DNA from: Actinomycetota bacterium
GTDB taxonomy: Bacteria; Actinomycetota; Acidimicrobiia; Acidimicrobiales; JAHWLA01
NCBI GenBank assembly: GCA_019347595.1
Contig: JAHWLA010000022.1
Span: 1 to 18,545 of the forward strand
Direction of reading: 5' to 3'
DNA length: 18,545 nucleotides
Made by a program: the position numbers and the translations under genes
In this document: positions 6,831 through 13,026 of the stretch, piece by piece
Layout of the letters: every line of letters starts with the position of its first letter
How positions within the stretch are numbered: the stretch's first letter is position 1
Notes under the pieces: generated by a model
The model's database searches: none
Told to the model about the DNA's origin: nothing
The model's input: only the letters and a program-made list of their open reading frames with translations

Positions 6831-6854
6831 CGGCCCGCCCTTCGGGGCGGGTCG
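6831..6854 (+). terminator. Hairpin after jag, possible terminator or attenuator
   Basis: CGGCCCGCCC pairs with GGGCGGGTCG around a TTCG tetraloop, a ten-base stem with one G-U pair. It lies 29 bases after the jag stop. The tail (TTGCGCG) is not a real T-run, so termination would be weak or Rho-assisted. It also lies in the leader of rsmG if that gene starts at 6890. Confidence 0.5.
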
Positions 6855-6889
6855 TTGCGCGTCCGCGGCCACGCGGGCAGGGTGAGGGC

Positions 6890-7501
6890 GTGCCCGACGA
6901 CCTGTTGCACTGGCTGGAGCGCTCGCGTGCCGTGGGGTTTCTGGGGCCGGGGCCGGTGGACGATCACATCGCCCATGCCGTCGGGTTCGCCGAGGCCGTC
7001 GGAGAGCCGCCCGGCGGGGTGGTCGATCTGGGGAGCGGGGGCGGCGTACCCGGGTTGGTGCTGGCCCAGCAGTGGACCGACACCCGCTTCGTGCTCCTCG
7101 ACAGCAACGAGCGCCGGACCGATTTTCTGCGATCGGCGGTGGTGGGGCTGGGCTGGGCGGGTCGCGTCGAGGTCGTGCGGGCGAGAGCGGAGGTGGCGGG
7201 GCGTGACGACACGCTCCGGGGCTGGTTCGACGTCGTCGTCAGCCGCAGCTTCGGGCCTCCGCCGGTCACCGCCGAGTGCGCGGCTCCCCTGCTGCGCCCC
7301 GACGGCCTCCTCGTCGTGTCCGAGCCCCCGGATGGCGAGCAGCGGTGGCCGGAGGCGGGCATGGCCCTGGTGGGGTTGCGGTGGGAACGACGGCACCAGT
7401 CGTCGGCGGGAGCCGGGTACGCCGTGCTACGGCAGAGCGGCCCGTGCCCGGTGCGCTATCCCCGGCGTGAGGGCGTACCCGGCAAGCGACCGCTGTGGTG
7501 A
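6890..7501 (+). CDS. rsmG: 16S rRNA (guanine-N7) methyltransferase RsmG (GidB)
   Basis: RsmG methylates a guanine of the 530 loop of 16S rRNA (G527 in E. coli) using S-adenosylmethionine; loss gives low-level streptomycin resistance in several bacteria. The SAM-binding motif VVDLGSGGGVPGLVLA is clear. It is followed by LLDSNERRTDFL, a SRSFGPPPVTAECAAPLL block and the C-terminal YPRREGVPGKRPLW. The GTG at 6890 follows GGTGAGG closely and gives 203 residues. An ATG at 6827 is in frame, but its codons would lie in the stable hairpin at 6831-6854 and add a non-family Arg/Pro-rich leader. The first parS site begins on the base after the stop codon. Confidence 0.95.
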   Translation: MPDDLLHWLERSRAVGFLGPGPVDDHIAHAVGFAEAVGEPPGGVVDLGSGGGVPGLVLAQQWTDTRFVLLDSNERRTDFLRSAVVGLGWAGRVEVVRARAEVAGRDDTLRGWFDVVVSRSFGPPPVTAECAAPLLRPDGLLVVSEPPDGEQRWPEAGMALVGLRWERRHQSSAGAGYAVLRQSGPCPVRYPRREGVPGKRPLW

Positions 7502-7517
7502 CGTTTCACGTGAAACG
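7502..7517. promoter_or_regulatory. parS: parS site 1
   Basis: CGTTTCACGTGAAACG is a perfect 16-bp palindrome with the full GTTTCACGTGAAAC core of the bacterial parS consensus. It starts on the base after the rsmG stop. It is a nucleation site for ParB loading and partition of the origin region. Confidence 0.95.
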
Positions 7518-7539
7518 CCGTCCGAAATCGAGACGCCGA

Positions 7540-7555
7540 GGTTTCACGTGAAACA
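7540..7555. promoter_or_regulatory. parS: parS site 2
   Basis: GGTTTCACGTGAAACA again holds the complete 14-bp parS core. It lies 22 bases after site 1 and ends one base before the most upstream GTG of parA. ParB bound here would cover any promoter or ribosome site for that start. Confidence 0.95.
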
Positions 7556-8878
7556 GTGGTGCTTGACCACAGCCCGCTGAGCGACGAGAGTGGCGCCGTG
7601 AGTTCCGACGACGAGTTGGCTGAACGAGGACGTGCCATCTTCGAACGGCTGCGCGAGGGGACGCCGCCCGAGGAGGACGTACCCGCCACGCTCGACGCCG
7701 GCGGAGGAGCGCCCGAAGGCGCCAGGGAGGGGGAGCCCGCGCCCGACGATGAGGCGGTGGACGAGCACCAGCCGACGCCGGAGCCGAGCGCCGGTGGCGA
7801 GGGGGCAGTCGAGGGCGAGGATGCGTCCATGCCGTGGCAGCCGATCCACGATGTTCTCGTCGTCGGCGCCGAGGGCGCGGGCGCCGATTCCGTGACCGAG
7901 GAGGCGGCCGGCGATATCGGCTCCGACCTACCGCTCGACGATGTCGTGGCCGTCGTGGCCGGCGACGAGAACCCGGCACCGCCGCCTGCTCCCGCTCCGG
8001 ACGAGGCTCCTTTGCGTGTATCGCTCCCGGCAGGCGACGTCGACCTGGCCGCCGCCGCCGCGTCGCACCCCGGCACCGATGGCAACCCCTTCGAGCGGCC
8101 GCTGCCCCGGGTGATGGCCATCGCCAACCAGAAGGGCGGCGTGGGCAAGACCACCACCGCCGTCAACCTGGGTGCCGCCCTGGCCGAGCTGGGCTACCGG
8201 GTCCTCGTCATCGACCTCGACCCCCAGGGCAACGCCACGACCGGGCTGGGGATCAACCCCCGCAACCTGGAGGCGTCCGTCTACGACGTGATCATGCACG
8301 ACACGCCGTTGGAGGACTGCATCGAGCCCACCAGCCTGCGCAATCTGTTCGTCGTCCCCGCCACCATCGACCTGGCGGGCGCCGAGATCGAGCTGGTGCC
8401 CGCCTTCAGCCGTGAGCTCAAGCTGCGCCGAGCGCTCGACACCGTGCTGGAGGACTTCGACTTCGCCCTGATCGACTGCCCGCCGTCGCTCGGCCTCATC
8501 ACCGTCAACGGCCTGGCCGCTGCCACCGAGGTGGTCGTCCCCATCCAGTGCGAGTACTACGCGCTGGAGGGATTGGGCCAGCTCCTGCGCAACGTCAACC
8601 TGGTGCAGGGCAACCTCAACCCTCGACTCGAGGTGAGCGCCATCATCCTCACCATGTACGACGCCCGCACCAAGTTGGCCGATCAGGTCGCCAACGAGGT
8701 GCGCAGCCATTTCGGGACGAAGGTGTGCAGGAACATCGTCCCTCGCACCGTCCGTCTGTCGGAGGCGCCCTCGTTTGGGCAACCGATCATCGTGTTCGAC
8801 CCATCCTCCCGAGGCGCCATCGCCTACCGGGAGTTGGCCAAGGAGGTGAGTGGTGGCGCGCCGCAGCGGGTTGGGTAA
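7556..8878 (+). CDS. parA: Chromosome partitioning ATPase ParA with long N-terminal extension
   Basis: ParA is the deviant-Walker ATPase that moves ParB-parS complexes and so segregates origins. The core begins near residue 184 (RVMAIANQKGGVGKTTTA, with KGGVGKTT at 193-200). It continues through VIDLDPQGNATTGLG and LIDCPPSLGLITVN to SEAPSFGQPI near the end. Before it lies an extension of about 180 residues, strongly acidic and rich in Pro, Gly and Ala, with one more ordered patch (MPWQPIHDVLVVG, about 92-104). GTG 7556 directly follows parS2, so no ribosome site is visible; GTG 7598 or ATG 7829 are alternatives. Its 3' end overlaps the parB start. ParA identity is certain, the start is not. 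Confidence 0.95.
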   Translation: MVLDHSPLSDESGAVSSDDELAERGRAIFERLREGTPPEEDVPATLDAGGGAPEGAREGEPAPDDEAVDEHQPTPEPSAGGEGAVEGEDASMPWQPIHDVLVVGAEGAGADSVTEEAAGDIGSDLPLDDVVAVVAGDENPAPPPAPAPDEAPLRVSLPAGDVDLAAAAASHPGTDGNPFERPLPRVMAIANQKGGVGKTTTAVNLGAALAELGYRVLVIDLDPQGNATTGLGINPRNLEASVYDVIMHDTPLEDCIEPTSLRNLFVVPATIDLAGAEIELVPAFSRELKLRRALDTVLEDFDFALIDCPPSLGLITVNGLAAATEVVVPIQCEYYALEGLGQLLRNVNLVQGNLNPRLEVSAIILTMYDARTKLADQVANEVRSHFGTKVCRNIVPRTVRLSEAPSFGQPIIVFDPSSRGAIAYRELAKEVSGGAPQRVG

Positions 8879-9758
8879 GGGCCTCGGAGCCCTCATCCCC
8901 ACCGAAGTCACCGGCGAGCGGGGCTCGTCGTTGGTGGAGATCCCCATCGGGGACGTCCGCCCCAACACCTACCAGCCCCGGCGGCACTTCGACGAGGAGG
9001 CACTGGCGTCGCTGACCGCCTCGGTACGGGAGCTGGGCGTGCTGCAGCCCGTGCTGGTGCGCCCGGCAGGCGAGGGCCAGTACGAGCTCATCGCAGGCGA
9101 ACGGCGCTGGCGTGCCGCCCGTCGGGCGGGGCTGAGCGCCATCCCCGCGATCGTGCGGGAGGCGGGCGACGTGGCCAGCCTCGAGCAGGCGCTGGTCGAG
9201 AACCTCCACCGCGAGGACCTCAACGCCCTGGAAGAGGCGGCCGGCTACCAGCAGCTCATCGAGGAGTTCCATCTCACCCACGACCAGGTGGCGGCCCGGG
9301 TAGGCAAGAGCCGCACCGCCGTCACCAACGTCCTCCGGCTGTTCCAGCTCCCGCCCAGCATCCAGAAACTGGTAGCAGAGGGGACGCTGTCGGGCGGGCA
9401 CGCCCGTGCGCTGCTGGGCACGCCGGACCGCGCCTTCCAGGAGGCGCTGGCCAAGCGGGCGGTGGCCGAGGGCATGTCGGTGCGGGCGGTGGAGGACGCC
9501 GTCCGCCTGCGCAACGAGCTGGGCGAGCAGTTGGGCGGCACGCCGGCCGGCACCGACCCCGCCGGCGCCATGCCCAAGCGCCGCTTGCCCCGGGCCGGTC
9601 TCGACGACTTGGCCGAGCTCTTGAGCCACCACCTCGACACGCGCGTGAAGGTTGAGATGGGCAGCAAACGGGGGCGGATCGTCGTCGAGTTCGGCGGGCT
9701 CGAGGACCTCGAGCGCATCTACAAGGCCATGACCGAGCCGCCCACCGCCCGCGAGTAG
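8853..9758 (+). CDS. parB: Chromosome partitioning protein ParB
   Basis: ParB is the CTP-dependent clamp that loads at parS and spreads along DNA. The 301-residue protein opens VARRSGLGKGLGALIP, a typical chromosomal ParB start. It has PNTYQPRRHFDEEAL, the GERRWRAARRAGL box with the CTP-binding arginines, and ENLHREDLNALEEA. The helix-turn-helix is DQVAARVGKSRTAVTNVL, and a C-terminal dimerisation segment ends the protein. Two GTG codons are in tandem (8850, 8853); AGGAGG is six bases before the second, so that one is used. The start overlaps the last 26 bases of parA, implying coupled translation. Confidence 0.97.
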   Translation: MARRSGLGKGLGALIPTEVTGERGSSLVEIPIGDVRPNTYQPRRHFDEEALASLTASVRELGVLQPVLVRPAGEGQYELIAGERRWRAARRAGLSAIPAIVREAGDVASLEQALVENLHREDLNALEEAAGYQQLIEEFHLTHDQVAARVGKSRTAVTNVLRLFQLPPSIQKLVAEGTLSGGHARALLGTPDRAFQEALAKRAVAEGMSVRAVEDAVRLRNELGEQLGGTPAGTDPAGAMPKRRLPRAGLDDLAELLSHHLDTRVKVEMGSKRGRIVVEFGGLEDLERIYKAMTEPPTARE

Positions 9759-9783
9759 ATCTCAACTCTCAACCTTCGATTTT

Positions 9784-9816
9784 CTGTCCACAGTCTGTGC
9801 ACGAGGTTGTGGACGT
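9784..9816. promoter_or_regulatory. Cluster of three DnaA-box-like 9-mers between parB and cwlM
   Basis: CTGTCCACA (9784-9792) is one mismatch from TTGTCCACA. TGTGCACGA (9796-9804) is the reverse complement of TCGTGCACA. TGTGGACGT (9808-9816) is the reverse complement of ACGTCCACA, a weaker match. The outer two share a perfect 7-bp inverted repeat, GTCCACA and TGTGGAC. Neither strand has a T-run after the inverted repeat, so it does not look like an intrinsic terminator for the converging genes. Confidence 0.45.
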
Positions 9817-9833
9817 CGCCCCCAAGCAGAGGT

Positions 9834-10820
9834 TCAGTCGCCCGCGGTGGCGACCCAGGCAGCCAGGACCGCGCCGAAGGCCTCGGCCAGCTCGGCGGTG
9901 CGTTCCACCACCAGCGACGGCGGCCCCAGCTCGCACAACACGGCGGGCATGCGCGTCTCCAGTAGCACCGGCACCGCCATGCCCCGGATGCCGCCGTCCT
10001 TGAGGTCGAGGGTGGCGGGCACCACCTCCTGCACGAGCTCGGCCAGGCGGCGCCCGCCGGGGCTCTCGTAGCGGTGGCCGGCGTAGTAGGCGGTGGTGCA
10101 GCCGTCGGTCTCGGGGTCGACCGTGAACCCGACGTAGACCTCGGCACCTGCCCGGTTGGCCTCGGCGGCGTGCTCCGAGGGGTCGGGGTGGAGAGTGACG
10201 TTGACCACGGCGCCGCGCACGGCGAGGACCTTGGCCACCGCTGTGACCAGGGCGTGCAGCCCGCCGCCGTCACCCACCACGATGCGCCGGTCGGTCAGCG
10301 TGCGCGGTGCGCTGCGCAGGTTCTCCAGCTCGCGCACCGCCGCCACCGACAACGGCCCCTCGCACTTCGCCCCCAGCCGCTCCAGCGCCTGGACGACGAC
10401 CGGGCCGCAGATCGCGTCGGCGGTGAGCCCGACGTTGCGCTGGAACTCGGCGAGCGCGGCGGCCGTCATGACGCCGAACAGCCCGTCGACCTTGCCGGGG
10501 TCGAACCCCAGGGCGCCGAGCTTGCGCTGGAGGGTGGCCACGTCGTCGCCGCGCAGCATGGGCTGGCGGTGGAACAGGAGGCGATCGCCCAGCCGGTAGC
10601 CCGCCTCGACCAGCGCCGACCACGTCTGGCGGCCGCAGATCCCGTCGACCCGCAACCCTCGCTGCTCCTGGAAGACCCGCACGGCGGCCTCGGTGGCGGC
10701 GCCGAAGCGGCCGAGCTCGTCGCCCGCGGCATCGACCCCCTGCGCTGCCAGCCGCTGTTGTAGGTCGCGGACCGCCTCGCCGTCGTCGCCGAGGCGGAGG
10801 GGGAGGCCCTCTACAGGAAT
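9834..10820 (-). CDS. cwlM: CwlM-like peptidoglycan-binding protein with degenerate amidase fold
   Basis: Two peptidoglycan-binding_1 repeats lie at about residues 8-65 (LRLGDDGEAVRDLQQRL to GICGRQTW) and 83-145 (LRGDDVATLQRKLGALGF to AICGPVVV). An Amidase_3-type domain follows. Its usual PGHGG is replaced by IVVGDGGG, the next ligand loop is deleted, and the SIHAN strand reads VYVGFTVDP. Only the late Glu (CELGPP) remains, so zinc hydrolysis is unlikely. Mycobacterial CwlM, in the same place after trxC, regulates MurA and lipid II supply; a like role is inferred. No ATG, GTG or TTG precedes the first repeat except deep inside trxA. I chose ATT 10820, eight bases after AGGAG and overlapping the trxA stop. 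Confidence 0.85.
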   Translation of the reverse strand: MPVEGLPLRLGDDGEAVRDLQQRLAAQGVDAAGDELGRFGAATEAAVRVFQEQRGLRVDGICGRQTWSALVEAGYRLGDRLLFHRQPMLRGDDVATLQRKLGALGFDPGKVDGLFGVMTAAALAEFQRNVGLTADAICGPVVVQALERLGAKCEGPLSVAAVRELENLRSAPRTLTDRRIVVGDGGGLHALVTAVAKVLAVRGAVVNVTLHPDPSEHAAEANRAGAEVYVGFTVDPETDGCTTAYYAGHRYESPGGRRLAELVQEVVPATLDLKDGGIRGMAVPVLLETRMPAVLCELGPPSLVVERTAELAEAFGAVLAAWVATAGD

Positions 10821-11137
10821 GCCTGGAGCTCCTGGAGGAGCTGGCCCTTGCCCTTGGCGCCGATCAGGCGAAGCTGCGGCTCGCCGTCCTTGAACAGGAT
10901 GAGCGTGGGGATGCTCATGACCTCGAAGCGGCGGGCGATCTCCAGGCTCTCGTCCACGTTCAGCTTGGCGATCCTGAGCTTGCCGTCCTGCTCCTCGGCG
11001 ATCTCCTCGAGGACGGGGGCGATCATCTTGCACGGGCCGCACCATTCCGCCCAGAAGTCGACGAGCACAGGCTGGTCGGAGCCCTTGATCTCTTCGTCGA
11101 AGGTTGTATCGGTGAGGGTTGCGATGTTGGCGGCCAT
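10811..11137 (-). CDS. trxA: Thioredoxin
   Basis: This small cytoplasmic disulfide reductase supplies electrons to ribonucleotide reductase, peroxidases and oxidised proteins. The 108-residue protein has the active site WCGPC at about 32-36 in the block LVDFWAEWCGPCKMIAP, and the cis-proline loop SIPTLILFKDGEP near residue 77. The ATG has AGGAGG seven bases upstream. It lies after trxB on the same strand but 174 bases away, and its last codons overlap the cwlM frame. It would be reduced by the TrxB encoded upstream. Confidence 0.98.
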   Translation of the reverse strand: MAANIATLTDTTFDEEIKGSDQPVLVDFWAEWCGPCKMIAPVLEEIAEEQDGKLRIAKLNVDESLEIARRFEVMSIPTLILFKDGEPQLRLIGAKGKGQLLQELQAFL

Positions 11138-11171
11138 GTGGCCCGACCTCCTGAGACGGTGCTTCCTGGCG

Positions 11172-11177
11172 AATCTA
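11172..11177 (-). promoter_or_regulatory. Possible -10 element for trxA
   Basis: The minus strand reads TAGATT here, 34 bases before the trxA ATG, fitting the actinobacterial TAnnnT -10. The nearest TTGnnn (TTGCAC, 11196..11191) is only 13 bases upstream, too close for a normal spacer. I saw no clear ECF-type pair in this gap, so this is weak. Confidence 0.25.
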
Positions 11178-11281
11178 CCCGGTGCGGGCCGTGCAACACC
11201 GGGGGGCCGCCGGCGATTCCGACGCGCCCGTACTGGTGTCCGACGTGCGCACCCCCGTGCGCGACCCCGAAACGAGAACGA

Positions 11282-11307
11282 GGTGGCGTGGCAACGGCGC
11301 CGCCACC
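11282..11307 (-). terminator. Possible weak terminator after trxB
   Basis: On the minus strand, four bases after the trxB stop, GGTGGCG pairs with CGCCACC across a 12-base loop and is followed by a T-richer stretch (TCGTTCTCGTTT). It could partly separate trxB from trxA transcription. Confidence 0.35.
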
Positions 11308-11311
11308 GCCG

Positions 11312-12295
11312 CTACCAGTTGCGAGGCGTCTCCACGATTTCGTTCTCCGTCTCGCCCAGCGACTCCAGCCACCGCTCGGCGTCGATGGCCGCCATGCAGC
11401 CCGACCCGGCGGCGGTGATGGCCTGGCGGTAGGTGTGGTCCTGGACGTCACCGCAGGCAAACACGCCGGGCACGTTGGTCCGCGACGACTTGCCCAGCGT
11501 GATCAGGTAGCCGTTGTCCTCCATGTCGAGCTGGCCCTTGAACACGTCGGTGTTGGGAACGTGCCCGATGGCGACGAACAGCCCGGTGACCGGCAACTGC
11601 GACTCCTCGGCGGTGTCGAGGTTGCGCACCCGCACCCCCTCGAGCTTGGTCTCGCCCAGCAGCTCGGTCACCACGGTGTCCCACAGGAACTCGATCTTGT
11701 CGTTCTTGAACGCCCGTTCCTGCATGATCTTCGACGCCCGCAACTCGCCCCGGCGGTGGACGATCGTCACCTTGGCGGCGAACTTGGTGAGGAACAGCGC
11801 CTCCTCCAACGCCGAGTCGCCCCCGCCCACCACGGCGATGTCGTGGCCCCGGAAGAAGAAGCCGTCGCACGTTGCGCACGTCGACACCCCGTAGCCGACC
11901 AGCTCGGTCTCCCGGGGCAGGCCCAGCATCAGCGAGCGGGCGCCCGTCGACACGATGATCGACCGGGCCTGGTACTCGTCGTCGCGCACCCACACCTTGA
12001 ACGGCCGCTGCGAGAAGTCGACCCGCGTGACCTTCTCTGTCAGGTACTCGGCCCCGAAGCGGGCGGCCTGGCCCCGGAAGCTCGCCATCAGCTCCGGCCC
12101 CATGATGCCGTCCACGAAGCCGGGGTAGTTCTCCACCTCGGTGGTGAGCATGAGCTGCCCGCCCGGCTGGTCGCTGGTCGACGACGGCTCACCCTCGATC
12201 ACCAACGGGTGGAGGTTGGCGCGGGCCGTGTAGATCGCGGCGGTGAGGCCCGCCGGCCCCGACCCGATGATGATGACGTCTCGGACGGCGGACAA
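11312..12295 (-). CDS. trxB: Thioredoxin reductase
   Basis: TrxB is the FAD and NADPH flavoenzyme that reduces thioredoxin. The 327-residue length is typical. The FAD site GSGPAG is at residues 11-16, the redox pair CATC at 140-143, the NADPH site VVGGGDSALEEALFL follows, and the C-terminal FAD motif is GVFACGDVQD. The start is a TTG (MSAVRDVIIIG) with AAGGGG six to seven bases upstream and no better codon nearby. The preceding gene stops three bases before it, so the two are probably co-translated. Confidence 0.98.
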   Translation of the reverse strand: MSAVRDVIIIGSGPAGLTAAIYTARANLHPLVIEGEPSSTSDQPGGQLMLTTEVENYPGFVDGIMGPELMASFRGQAARFGAEYLTEKVTRVDFSQRPFKVWVRDDEYQARSIIVSTGARSLMLGLPRETELVGYGVSTCATCDGFFFRGHDIAVVGGGDSALEEALFLTKFAAKVTIVHRRGELRASKIMQERAFKNDKIEFLWDTVVTELLGETKLEGVRVRNLDTAEESQLPVTGLFVAIGHVPNTDVFKGQLDMEDNGYLITLGKSSRTNVPGVFACGDVQDHTYRQAITAAGSGCMAAIDAERWLESLGETENEIVETPRNW

Positions 12296-12298
12296 CTG

Positions 12299-12610
12299 CT
12301 ACCCCTTCTGCGCGGTGGCTTTCCGCAGGAGGAACAGGCCTGCGAGCGTGAAGATTCCGCCGATGGACCCGTGGGCGATCCACACCCGGCCGTCGCCAGT
12401 CACCACGTCGACCACCCGGATGGCCCCGATCGTAAGGAACACCACGGCGGCGATCCCCACGAAGGCGGCCAACAACCCGAACACCACGGCCCGGGCGATG
12501 GTGGTGAGCGGCACCGTCGTCTTGTCGCGCACGGCGCCGACCACCCGCTCCACGGTGTCGGCCGCTTGGACGGTCCAGTCCTGGCCCGCGGTCTCCGGCA
12601 TGGCGCGCAC
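12299..12610 (-). CDS. Small membrane protein, unknown function
   Basis: I do not recognise a named family. The 103-residue protein has a polar N-terminal half (VERVVGAVRDKTTVPLTT), a strong membrane segment at about 39-66 (ARAVVFGLLAAFVGIAAVVFLTIGAI), a short loop and a second segment at about 78-96, ending in a basic tail (LRKATAQKG). The topology suggests a two-helix hairpin with both ends inside the cell. It ends three bases before trxB, so it may be the operon's first gene. The start may be GTG 12610, with GAGGG just upstream, or ATG 12601. A link with redox or envelope stress is suggested only by position. Confidence 0.75.
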   Translation of the reverse strand: MRAMPETAGQDWTVQAADTVERVVGAVRDKTTVPLTTIARAVVFGLLAAFVGIAAVVFLTIGAIRVVDVVTGDGRVWIAHGSIGGIFTLAGLFLLRKATAQKG

Positions 12611-12627
12611 ACTACCCTCACCCGTCC

Positions 12628-13026
12628 ATGCGCCTCGTCCTCGCCCTCGCGGCCGGTGCCGCGGTGGCCGCCCTCAGCGCCCTGATCCTCGGCGAGTACG
12701 AGTTCAAGGGCTCCACGCCGTACGTGGCGGGCCTGCTGTTCGGGCTGCTCGTGGCCGAGACGGTCCTGGCCGTGGCCAAACGGGGCAGTAACGGGTTGGC
12801 CGCCGCCGCCGCCGTCCTGGCGGGCGGCGGGCTGGCGTGGGCGGCCTGGATCTCGGCGGGCCGCGACTGGTCCTACGTGCCCGACGCCGCCTGGCTGTCG
12901 GTCGGCATCGGCGTGGTGGTGGGCGCCGTGCGGGTGGCCCGGGCGGGCGTCAGATCGTCTGCGCCACCAGCAGACGACAGTCGTCCCGAGCCAGCACCAG
13001 CACCCGATGATCGAGAGGCCCGGTAG
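12628..13026 (+). CDS. Predicted multi-pass membrane protein, unknown function
   Basis: I do not recognise this protein. Its 132 residues include about four hydrophobic segments: the N-terminal LVLALAAGAAVAALSALIL, then YVAGLLFGLLVAETVLAV, LAAAAAVLAGGGLAWAAWI and AWLSVGIGVVVGAVRVA. A disordered, charged Pro/Ala/Asp tail follows. It is the only plus-strand gene in a long minus-strand block. It diverges from the preceding small membrane gene with 17 bases between their starts, and its 3' end overlaps the anti-sigma gene tail-to-tail by 77 bases. No ribosome site is visible before the ATG, so it may be leaderless. Confidence 0.65.
   Translation: MRLVLALAAGAAVAALSALILGEYEFKGSTPYVAGLLFGLLVAETVLAVAKRGSNGLAAAAAVLAGGGLAWAAWISAGRDWSYVPDAAWLSVGIGVVVGAVRVARAGVRSSAPPADDSRPEPAPAPDDREAR

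Noticed and set aside
9648..9776. A 10-base inverted repeat (AAGGTTGAGA at 9648, TCTCAACCTT at 9767) and the TCTCAAC doublet near 9760-9773
   Set aside because: Arms are far apart, one is inside parB, and a match this short is near chance expectation.
10821..11045. N-terminal extension of cwlM back to an ATG at 11045
   Set aside because: Those 75 codons are trxA read in another frame and look Arg/Pro/Gln-rich with no domain.
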